Below are positions 25,094 through 32,659 of a stretch of 64,000 bases of DNA, one piece after another (the first letter of the stretch is position 1; every line of letters starts with the position of its first letter). The notes below the pieces were generated by a model. That model made no database searches. It was not told where the DNA came from and saw nothing but the letters and a program-made list of their open reading frames with translations. The stretch lies in NCBI GenBank assembly GCA_017464305.1, contig JAFUDS010000001.1:1-64000 (forward strand), read 5' to 3'. Source of the DNA: Clostridia bacterium. Lineage in GTDB: Bacteria; Bacillota; Clostridia; Christensenellales; Aristaeellaceae. The translations under genes and the position numbers were made by a program.

Positions 25094-26716
25094 TTAAATT
25101 GCCCTCGCCAGTCGGAGGCCGACCCGGTGGACGCAGACCGTCCCCTCCGTGGCCACCACCTTCAGCGTCGCTTGATCCTCCGTGTAAAGATGCATGCCGG
25201 CCAAAATTTGCTCCTGACGGCAGGCGCTGATTTCGAATTCTCCCACCAGGCGCTCTCCCTGATAGACCGCCACCCGGGCCGGCTCCTCCGCCGTGACTCC
25301 TACCTCCGCCAGGCAGCTGCTGGTAACGTCCTGGAAAGTATACTGGGCCCATTCCCCGGCGTGCAGCCGCAACAGTGTCGTCTTCCAGGGGGCATCTTTA
25401 TCTCCGCCTTCCGGCTGGATGATCTCCATCCCCGTATCCTCCCGGTAAAGGCCGGGGGCATAAGCCCCTTCGGCGTGGCAGCTCTCCGGCCGCAGCTTTG
25501 GCTCGTCGAAATCCACGCCGCGAACCTCGCATTCCGGCGTCCGAGTCAAATAAGCGGCAATCCGCCCGTGGCTCCGGCACCGCCCCACCTGGATGTTCTC
25601 CAGCAGCTCATCAAATATCCCCTGGGCGGTTTCCTCCCCTGGCTTTACACCGCCCGCCAGCCAGGCCCGAATCAGCCCCCACTGCCGGGGCGGCGCGTAG
25701 GAGCAGGGGGAATTGTCCGTGTCCATCTTTTTCCAGGGCCACATGGTCACATGGATGCCCAGCTCCAGGGCCAGAGGGATCATGGCGGAATACCATTCCA
25801 GGGTGTTCTCCCCCGTCTCCCCCAGCCACAGGGGCACGTTCAGCCGCCGGGCGGCGTCGATGTAATCCTGCAGCTCCTTCAATTCCGGCGCGCACCAATA
25901 CCGATGGAAGTGCAGCACCATCTGATAATCATACTTCCGGTCAAACAGGCTCAGGTCGCTGGCCCAGTGCTTCCCCTCGATGGCGATGAGATGCCGGGTA
26001 TCGTTCCGGCGAATGGCACTGACCGCCGCGTCATAAAATTCCCGCAGCCGGGGTTCATATTCCTCCAGGGGCACATCCCCTGGGAAGCGCACCGGCCGCA
26101 GCGGCTCGTTCAACAAATCATATCCCGCCACGATCCAGCGGTCATGATACCGACGGGCGACCTCCTCCCACAGGGCCACGCCCCGCTCAAAGTGCTTCTC
26201 CTCCATCAGCAGGCCGCACAGATCCTCCGGGGAATCGTCGATGTTCGCCCCGGTCTGCCCTCCTGGGGCCCCATGCAGGTCGATCCAGACGTACAGCTTA
26301 TGCTTCTCGCAGGCGTCCATCAGCCAATCCAGATACTGGAAGCCCTCCTCCCGGAACTGGATTCCTTCCCCTTCCTCCTCCAGGAAGAGGCGGCTGTTGA
26401 TGGGCACCCGCAGGGAGTTATACCCCATTCGGGCCATCATCTCCAGATCCTTCTCCGCGATATAGCTTTCCCGGAACTGCCGCCAGAACCGCTCGGCGTA
26501 TTTTTCCCCCGTCAGCTGGCGGATACTCTCCTCGATGCGCCGGGGCCGGTCAAAGGCAGGAAAATCCCCCAGCCGCCACATATACCCCTCGCACAGCAGC
26601 CAGTTCCCCAGCCCCCAGCCCAGCAGCTGGACCGGCTCATTCCGCTCGTTCCGGATCTCCATCCCCTGCGCCTTCAGGAAGCCATATACTCGATCTCGTG
26701 ACAGCTCCGCTTTCAT
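25094..26716 (-). CDS. Cytosolic GH5 glycoside hydrolase with C-terminal CBM-like domain
   Basis: Encodes 540 residues, no signal peptide. The GH5 (beta/alpha)8 barrel covers about 1-385: IAEKDLEMMARMGYNSLRVP, WIDLHGAPGGQTG, the acid/base Glu204 in GYDLLNEP, HFHRYW, the nucleophile Glu300 in PLWLGETGEN, and the WPWKKMD strand-8 motif. The layout resembles the CelC/exo-1,3-beta-glucanase side of GH5, so a beta-glucan oligosaccharide is a reasonable but unproven substrate. Residues about 430-540 look like a beta-sandwich carbohydrate-binding module (GEWAQYTFQD). A cytosolic location fits imported oligosaccharides as substrate. The promoter has an AAAACGTTTT operator; the LacI gene lies downstream on the same strand. 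Confidence 0.88.
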   Translation of the reverse strand: MKAELSRDRVYGFLKAQGMEIRNERNEPVQLLGWGLGNWLLCEGYMWRLGDFPAFDRPRRIEESIRQLTGEKYAERFWRQFRESYIAEKDLEMMARMGYNSLRVPINSRLFLEEEGEGIQFREEGFQYLDWLMDACEKHKLYVWIDLHGAPGGQTGANIDDSPEDLCGLLMEEKHFERGVALWEEVARRYHDRWIVAGYDLLNEPLRPVRFPGDVPLEEYEPRLREFYDAAVSAIRRNDTRHLIAIEGKHWASDLSLFDRKYDYQMVLHFHRYWCAPELKELQDYIDAARRLNVPLWLGETGENTLEWYSAMIPLALELGIHVTMWPWKKMDTDNSPCSYAPPRQWGLIRAWLAGGVKPGEETAQGIFDELLENIQVGRCRSHGRIAAYLTRTPECEVRGVDFDEPKLRPESCHAEGAYAPGLYREDTGMEIIQPEGGDKDAPWKTTLLRLHAGEWAQYTFQDVTSSCLAEVGVTAEEPARVAVYQGERLVGEFEISACRQEQILAGMHLYTEDQATLKVVATEGTVCVHRVGLRLARAI

Positions 26717-26728
26717 CCCACACCTCTA

Positions 26729-26780
26729 AAAACGTTTTAATTTCAAGAACCATTCTACCATAAAACGCCGAACGTTTCAA
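26729..26780 (-). promoter_or_regulatory. GH5 promoter with AAAACGTTTT operator
   Basis: Minus-strand -35 TTGAAA (26775-26780), 17-bp spacer, -10 TAGAAT (26752-26757). AAAACGTTTT (26729-26738) lies just downstream of the likely start of transcription and 12 bases before the ATG. Confidence 0.65.
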
Positions 26781-26916
26781 TCCAAAAAGATTGACTGTTT
26801 TTTGCTAATCAAGTTATCTGTTGCAGAATTACATAACCATCGAGTAAAAAGACACCACCCCCGGCTTCGCCAGTTGTGATCTTTTATTGATGAAATCTCC
26901 ACCTCGAAGCACAGAG

Positions 26917-26942
26917 AAAAAAACACCCCCGCAGAGCGGGGG
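26917..26942 (-). terminator. Terminator of the dnaE-ABC ATPase transcript
   Basis: On the minus strand: CCCCCGC, loop TCT, GCGGGGG, then TGTTTTTTT. It lies 38 bp after the ABC ATPase stop. The gap 26781-26916 shows nothing else. Confidence 0.75.
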
Positions 26943-26979
26943 AGCGAGAAAACCCAAGGAAGTGGCGATCGGCGCTTCC

Positions 26980-27912
26980 TTATTTGATTGCTTCCAGGAA
27001 GATGGCTTCCAGGTCATCTTTTTCCGGGGTCATCTCCCGCAGGGGCGCGTCCATCGCCGCCAGCAGATGAAACAGCTGATCCTCCAAGCGTCCCCGATCA
27101 TCCCGGGCCCGCCCGATGATTCTCAGCGAAACCACCCCCGCCTCCGGGGCCGGCAAAACCTCAATCTTCTGCACGCATCCGATGCTCCGCAGGGCGGGCG
27201 TCAGCTCCTTTTCCTTCCCCAGGGCGCTGATCCGCAGCCGAATCCCCCCGTCCTGCGCCCCTTCCTTCAGATCGAGGGCCCGAATGACTCGGCCCTCGTG
27301 CAGGATGATGGCCCGATCACAAAGCTGCTGCACCTCCGACAGGATGTGGCTGGAAAAAAGGATGGTATGCTCCTCTCCCAGGGAACGGATCAGCTCCCGA
27401 ATCTCCACCACCTGCTTGGGGTCCAGCCCCACGGTGGGCTCGTCCAGAATCAGAATCTCCGGATTGCCGCACAGGGCCTGGGCAATGCCCATCCGCTGAC
27501 GATATCCCTTGCTCAGATGGCCAATGACCCGCCCCCGCACCTCCCGCAGGGCACAGATGTCCAGAATCTCCCCCACGTGCTTTTCCCGGCTCCGGGGCAG
27601 CACCTCCCGCAGATCGCAGACGAATTTGAGATAGTCCGTCACGGTCATCTCGTCATACAGCGGCGGCTGCTCCGGCAGATAGCCGATATGCCGTTTGCAC
27701 TCCCGGGGCTCCTCCATCATGTCCATCCCTGCCACCAGCACGCGCCCCTCGTCCGGCGGAAAATAGCCCGTCAGCAGGTTCAGAGCCGTGGTTTTCCCGG
27801 CCCCGTTTCGCCCCAGTAGCCCGGTGATTCGGCCTTCCGTGGCCTCGAAGGACACCTGATTCAGCGCCACCGTCCGGCCATATTTTTTTGTAACATTCTC
27901 CAGCGCGATCAT
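26980..27912 (-). CDS. ABC transporter ATP-binding protein (ABC-2/exporter type)
   Basis: Encodes 310 residues. Walker A GRNGAGKTT (about 35-43), Q-loop YLPEQPP, signature LSKGYRQRMG, Walker B ILILDEPTVGLDP, and H-loop SSHILSEV. A C-terminal extension of about 95 residues follows, typical of ABC-2 type export or gliding (GldA/NatA-like) ATPases rather than of MalK-type importers. Hence it is unlikely to power the sugar importer at 12.7-14.5 kb. No permease gene is adjacent, which is odd. It begins 1 bp after the dnaE stop codon and its ribosome site GGGAGG is inside dnaE, so the two are translationally linked. Substrate unknown. Confidence 0.88.
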   Translation of the reverse strand: MIALENVTKKYGRTVALNQVSFEATEGRITGLLGRNGAGKTTALNLLTGYFPPDEGRVLVAGMDMMEEPRECKRHIGYLPEQPPLYDEMTVTDYLKFVCDLREVLPRSREKHVGEILDICALREVRGRVIGHLSKGYRQRMGIAQALCGNPEILILDEPTVGLDPKQVVEIRELIRSLGEEHTILFSSHILSEVQQLCDRAIILHEGRVIRALDLKEGAQDGGIRLRISALGKEKELTPALRSIGCVQKIEVLPAPEAGVVSLRIIGRARDDRGRLEDQLFHLLAAMDAPLREMTPEKDDLEAIFLEAIK

Positions 27913-27913
27913 T

Positions 27914-30900
27914 TTATCCTCCCTTCAGCACTACGTTTTCCGCCCCCAGCTCCTCCCGCAGGCGGCGCAGGCAGCCTTCGCTCCCGTTGCACCAGCTCTC
28001 CTGGGGGGAGAGGAAGGTCATCTTCTCGCTGGGAATATGCAGATACACCGGCACCTCCCCCGCCTCCAGGGCCAGCAGGGCAGTGACTTTGTCCATGTCC
28101 TTCCGCTCCAGCCGCAGGAACAGCTTCTGCTTCGCCTCGGAGGCGATCTGAGAAACGGTCTTCCCGTCCCGCCGCGCCGGGGTTCGGGAAGCTTCCTGCC
28201 GCGGCGAATCCTTCTTCTGCCAGTTCTCCATGCGGGAGATGGATTCCACAATCAGCTTCGGGTCCTCCTCCTCCCGGACGGACAGCCGCCCGCTGAGTAC
28301 CGCGATGGCGTCCTCCTGCAGCAGGGCCTGGTATCGTTCGTACACCTTCGGGAACACCAGGCATTCGATCTGCCCCGTCATGTCCTCCAGGGTGACGAAG
28401 GCCATGTAATCCCCCTTCTTGGTGGATTTGCCATTGACGGCGATCAGGATGCCGCCCATTTCCACGCTCTTGCCATCCAGACTCATGCCCTTGTCCGGCA
28501 TTTCCGCCATCTCTGCCATCTGGGCGGTGGAAAAGCTCATCTGCTTCATGGTCTCTTTCCAATCGTCCAGGGGATGGCCGGTCATGTAAACCCCCGTGGC
28601 CTCCTTCTCCATCTGCAGCTTGGTTCGGGCTGGGCAATCCGGCACATCGGGGTAATGCATCGTGTCCTCAAACAGGGGCGTCTCCGCGTCCCCGCCGAAC
28701 ATGTCGAACAGGCTCACCTGCCCTTCCACGTTCTTCTTCCGGGAGTTCTGGTTGGACTCCAGCGCCCGCTCGTAGATCATCAGCATCTGGGGCCGATGGG
28801 CCCCCATGCCGTCGAAGGCGCCGGCGCGGATCAGGCTTTCCACCACCCGCTTGTTGCACTCCGTGGTGTCGATCCTGGCGCAGAAATCGAACAGATCCCG
28901 ATAAGGCATCCTTTCCCGCTCCCGCACGATGGCCTTGACCGCGTTCTCCCCCACGGCCTTCACCGCCCCCAGGCCGAAGCGGATGGCCGCCTGGTCCGGG
29001 TTGGCCAGGTCCACCGTGAATTTCCACCGGCTGCGGTTCACGTCCGGCGGCAGCACGGGAATCCCCCGCCCCCGGCAATACTGGATGTATCCCGCGATCT
29101 TTCCCGCGTTGCCGTACACGCTGTTCAGCATGGCCGCCATGAACTGCACGGGATAATACCGCTTCAGCCAGGCGGTCTGCATAGCCACGACGCTGTAGGC
29201 CGCGGCGTGGGATTTGTTGAAGGCATAGCTGGCGAAGGAGATCATTTCGTCATAGATCTCGTTGGCCACCTTCTCCGGCACGCCGTTGCGGATGCACCCC
29301 GGTACCTTCACCTCGCCGTTTTCGTCCGTCATTCCATGGACGAAGATTTCCCGCTCCTGGTCCATGATCTTGTGCTTCTTTTTCGCCATGGCCCGGCGCA
29401 CCAGGTCGCTGCGGCCATAGCTGTATCCCGCCAGGTCCCGAACGATCTGCATCACCTGCTCCTGGTATACCATGCACCCGTAGGTCACGTCCAGAATGGG
29501 CCGCAGCTTCTCCGTCTTGTACTGCACGGAAGAGGGATCCTGCTTCCCAGCGATATACCGGGGGATGGATTCCATAGGGCCAGGACGGTACAGGGAAATG
29601 GCGGCGATGATGTCCTCAAAGCAGCTGGGCTTCATGTTGGTCAGGAAGGAGGTCATGCCACTGCCTTCCAACTGGAACACGCCCTCCGTGTCCCCCCGGC
29701 AGATCATGTCGTACACCTCCGGATCATCCATGGGGATGGCCTCCGGGGTCATCTCCACGCCCACCTCCCGCATCAGGTCCAAGGTATCCCGGATCACCGT
29801 CAGGGTCCGCAGGCCCAGGAAGTCCATCTTCAGCAGCCCTAGCCGCTCGATGGTGCCCATGGGATACTGGGTGGTGATGACCTCGTCGTTCCTTTGCAGG
29901 GGGACGAATTCTACCACGGGCTTTCCCGTAATCAGCACCCCCGCCGCGTGGGTGGAGGCGTGCCGGGGCATGCCCTCCAGGGTCATGGCGGTATCCAGCA
30001 GCTGGCGCACCTCCGGCTTTTCCTCCGCCATCTGGCGCAGCAGGGGGCTCAGGGTCAGAGCCTTCTGCAGGGTCATGTTCAATTCAAAGGGAATGGCCTT
30101 GGCCACGACGTCGGTTTCCTGATAGCTCATGCCCAGCACCCGACCCACGTCCCGCACCACGCCCTTGGCCGCCATGGTGCCGAAGGTGATGATCTGGCTC
30201 ACATGATCCGCGCCGTATTTCCGGGCCACATAATCGATGACCTCCTGCCGCCGCTCGTAGCAGAAGTCCACGTCGATATCCGGCATGGTGACCCGCTCCG
30301 GGTTCAGGAAGCGCTCGAACAGCAGCTGATATTTCAAGGGGTCCAGCATAGTGATGCCCAGGCTATAAGCCACGATGGAGCCTGCGCCGCTGCCGCGGCC
30401 GGGGCCCACCATGATGCCCTGGGATTTGGCGTAATGGATGAAGTCCCAGACGATGAGAAAGTAATCCACAAATCCCATCTGAATGATGGTGTTCAGTTCA
30501 TACTCCAGCCGCTGCCAGGGCTCGTCCTCCGGCCCCGCGTCGGGATACAGCCGCTGGATGCCCTCCCGGCACAGGCGGCGCAGCATCTGCTCCGCGGTCT
30601 CCCCCGCAGGCACCGGATACTGGGGCAGGCGGGTTTTGCCGAATTCGAAGGAGACGTTACACCGCTCCGCGATAACCTGGGTGTTCTCGATGGCGTCCGG
30701 CACGTTTTTGAACAGCTGGCGCATCTCCTCTTCGCTTTTGACGTACAGCTCCTTGGTCTCCTGGCGCATTCGCTGGTCATCCTCCAGAGTTTTCCCCGTC
30801 TGGATGCACATCAGCACCTCCTGGGCGTCCGCGTCCTTCCGCTCCAGGTAGTGGCAGTCGTTGGTGGCCACCAGGGGCACATCCATCTCCCGGGCCAGGG

Positions 30901-31465
30901 AAATCAGCCGAGGCAGCACGGTCTTCTCGTCCCGCAGGCCATGGTCCATGATCTCGATGTAAAAATTCTCCGGGCCGAAGATGTCCTGCATCTCCCGGAC
31001 ATACTGATGGGCGCTCTCGATCTGGCCGTTCAGCATCATCTTCGGCAAATCGCCGCTGAGGCAGGCGCTGAGGCAGATAAGCCCCTCGTGATGCTTCCGG
31101 ATCAGGTCGTAATCCATCCGGGGCTTATAATAGTATCCGGAGATGAAGGCCTCGCTGGAAAGCTTCATCAGGTTTTCATAGCCCGTGTTGTTTTCGCACA
31201 GCAAAATCAGGTGGCTGTTTTCCCGCCCCGCCGGGGTGTGATCCGTCCGATCCCGGCAGACATAGCCCTCCATGCCGATGATGGGCTTGATGCCCGCCTC
31301 CGTCAGGGCGGTATAAAAATCAATGGCGCCGTACATTACGCCATGATCCGTCACGGCGCAGGAGGTCATCCCCAGCGCCTTCAGCCGCTCCACCAGGGCT
31401 GGAATGCGGCAAGCGCCGTCCAGCAGGCTGTATTCCGTGTGCAAATGCAGATGTGTAAAGCTCAT
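27914..31465 (-). CDS. dnaE: DNA polymerase III alpha subunit (DnaE type)
   Basis: Encodes 1,183 residues, the usual DnaE length. The N-terminal PHP domain opens with FTHLHLHTEYSLLDGACRI. The palm has GPGRGSGAGSIVAYSLGIT and the catalytic acids of MPDIDVDFCYERR (near residue 400). The fingers contain AFNKSHAAAYSVVAMQTAWLK, and a helix-hairpin-helix region with FDFCARIDTTECNKR follows. The C-terminal OB-fold (about 990-1080) has YMAFVTLEDMTGQIECLVFP. Replicative polymerase; in Clostridia a PolC is usually also present, not seen here. GGAGAG precedes the ATG. Monocistronic apart from the ABC ATPase behind it. Confidence 0.97.
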   Translation of the reverse strand: MSFTHLHLHTEYSLLDGACRIPALVERLKALGMTSCAVTDHGVMYGAIDFYTALTEAGIKPIIGMEGYVCRDRTDHTPAGRENSHLILLCENNTGYENLMKLSSEAFISGYYYKPRMDYDLIRKHHEGLICLSACLSGDLPKMMLNGQIESAHQYVREMQDIFGPENFYIEIMDHGLRDEKTVLPRLISLAREMDVPLVATNDCHYLERKDADAQEVLMCIQTGKTLEDDQRMRQETKELYVKSEEEMRQLFKNVPDAIENTQVIAERCNVSFEFGKTRLPQYPVPAGETAEQMLRRLCREGIQRLYPDAGPEDEPWQRLEYELNTIIQMGFVDYFLIVWDFIHYAKSQGIMVGPGRGSGAGSIVAYSLGITMLDPLKYQLLFERFLNPERVTMPDIDVDFCYERRQEVIDYVARKYGADHVSQIITFGTMAAKGVVRDVGRVLGMSYQETDVVAKAIPFELNMTLQKALTLSPLLRQMAEEKPEVRQLLDTAMTLEGMPRHASTHAAGVLITGKPVVEFVPLQRNDEVITTQYPMGTIERLGLLKMDFLGLRTLTVIRDTLDLMREVGVEMTPEAIPMDDPEVYDMICRGDTEGVFQLEGSGMTSFLTNMKPSCFEDIIAAISLYRPGPMESIPRYIAGKQDPSSVQYKTEKLRPILDVTYGCMVYQEQVMQIVRDLAGYSYGRSDLVRRAMAKKKHKIMDQEREIFVHGMTDENGEVKVPGCIRNGVPEKVANEIYDEMISFASYAFNKSHAAAYSVVAMQTAWLKRYYPVQFMAAMLNSVYGNAGKIAGYIQYCRGRGIPVLPPDVNRSRWKFTVDLANPDQAAIRFGLGAVKAVGENAVKAIVRERERMPYRDLFDFCARIDTTECNKRVVESLIRAGAFDGMGAHRPQMLMIYERALESNQNSRKKNVEGQVSLFDMFGGDAETPLFEDTMHYPDVPDCPARTKLQMEKEATGVYMTGHPLDDWKETMKQMSFSTAQMAEMAEMPDKGMSLDGKSVEMGGILIAVNGKSTKKGDYMAFVTLEDMTGQIECLVFPKVYERYQALLQEDAIAVLSGRLSVREEEDPKLIVESISRMENWQKKDSPRQEASRTPARRDGKTVSQIASEAKQKLFLRLERKDMDKVTALLALEAGEVPVYLHIPSEKMTFLSPQESWCNGSEGCLRRLREELGAENVVLKGG

Positions 31466-31514
31466 TTATCCGTTACTCTCCGTGATCGTCCCGGGAATTG
31501 CTGATTTCTTTTTC

Positions 31515-31976
31515 TTACCGGAAGCTCTCCATAATGGACTGGGTCAGATCCATGGCCGCCTGAGAGCTATAGAAGAAGGTAATCTCGATCATCTGCTCCC
31601 CCGTCAGATAGCTGTATCCCACGCAGGGGGCGCCGTCCGCCTCGTCCACGTCCTGGAAAACCAGAAATTCCGTCCCGCCGATCTCCCGCACCTGGGCTTC
31701 CCGCCCGGCTGCCATCAGGGCCTCCGCCAGCGTCTGGCTGCTGACCCCCGGCAGATCGTAGGCGAAGACCAGCATCTCCAGCTCCGGCGGCATCAGGAAA
31801 ATGCCCCGTAGGTCCGATTCATCCGAGGCCGGCTCCTGAAAAACCATCTCCTCTGGCAGGGACAGGATGTGGGCCCCGTCCGGCATCAGTACATCCTGTG
31901 CTGAGGCCCCGCCCATGCCAACCACCATCGATAAGGCTATGATCAGCCCCATGATTTCTTGCTTGATCTTCCTCAT
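31515..31976 (-). CDS. Small secreted protein of unknown function
   Basis: Encodes 153 residues from ATG 31976 (GGGAG 10 bases upstream); a longer frame with GTG at 32024 would bury the signal peptide, so the shorter one is preferred. Signal peptide about 1-27 (IMGLIIALSMVVGMGGASAQ). The mature part is acidic, about 125 residues, with SLPEEMVFQEP, LAEALMAAGREAQVREIGG and YLTGEQMIEITFFYSS. It looks like a single alpha/beta domain. I do not recognise the family. It lies 49 bp before dnaE on the same strand and could share its transcript. Confidence 0.65.
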   Translation of the reverse strand: MRKIKQEIMGLIIALSMVVGMGGASAQDVLMPDGAHILSLPEEMVFQEPASDESDLRGIFLMPPELEMLVFAYDLPGVSSQTLAEALMAAGREAQVREIGGTEFLVFQDVDEADGAPCVGYSYLTGEQMIEITFFYSSQAAMDLTQSIMESFR

Positions 31977-32049
31977 TTTGTTGATTCTCCCTCTTCCATC
32001 CGTCACTGTTTTACCCCGTTTCACAGAGGCTTCTTTAAGCAGCGTTTTC

Positions 32050-32541
32050 TTAAAAGCTACCCGCTTCTAATTCTCCCTTGGCCATTTGCTCCTCCAGCCA
32101 CAGCTGCATGGTGGAAACGGAGACCTGCAGCTTGTCCAGGGTCTCCTTGATCTCCCCGAAGTCCTCGTATTCGTCTGCGGACAGCGCTCCATCCTCGGCA
32201 ATCTCCAGCATCCGATCCTTGTATTGGCTCAGCCGGTTGATGCCATTCAGGGTTTCCACCACGATCTGCACCAGGTTCTTGCTCTCCACCCGGGGCGTCC
32301 GCCCCCGGCCGATGGGACACTCCTGGCTGCAGTAGTAATTGCACAGCCCCGGCGCCTTGTAGGCCTCCGCCATCATCTTCACGTCTTCCGGCCGAATCTG
32401 CACCCGCTCATTCTCGATTTTCTCGATCCGCTCCGGCGAAAATCCCGGCAGAATCTCCGCCGCCTTCTCCCGGGTCAGCCCCAGCTCTTCCCGCGTGGTC
32501 TGATAGATGCTCTTGTTTTCCTTCGTTGATTTTCTGCCCAT
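32050..32541 (-). CDS. XRE-type HTH protein with Cys-rich motif
   Basis: Encodes 163 residues. Residues about 10-65 form a lambda-repressor-like HTH (IYQTTREELGLTREKAAEIL, then FSPERIEKIENERVQIRPEDVKMMAEAY). A motif GLCNYYCSQECPIGRGR follows, with three Cys that could bind a metal or Fe-S cluster. The remaining half (about 90-163) is helical with heptad-like spacing (IVVETLNGINRLSQYKDRMLEIAEDG, LDKLQVSVSTMQLWLEEQ), suggesting a coiled-coil dimer. AAGGAAG precedes the ATG. Targets unknown; a redox- or metal-responsive regulator is inference. Confidence 0.75.
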   Translation of the reverse strand: MGRKSTKENKSIYQTTREELGLTREKAAEILPGFSPERIEKIENERVQIRPEDVKMMAEAYKAPGLCNYYCSQECPIGRGRTPRVESKNLVQIVVETLNGINRLSQYKDRMLEIAEDGALSADEYEDFGEIKETLDKLQVSVSTMQLWLEEQMAKGELEAGSF

Positions 32542-32659
32542 TGTACTGCTTCCTTTTCTCTTTATTGAACAACAGGGAACGACCCCATAAAGAATTCATG
32601 AGAACATCTGCGTCCAAACACCAAATACCTTTGGATGCTCCCACCAGTTTTGCCTTTCC

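Noticed and set aside
24236-26701. 821-codon plus-strand frame opposite LacI and GH5
   Set aside because: Shadow frame; GH5 catalytic motifs and the LacI HTH are on the minus strand.
26980-27912. ATPase of the sugar importer
   Set aside because: It lacks the MalK-type regulatory extension, is the export type, and is linked to dnaE rather than to the importer.
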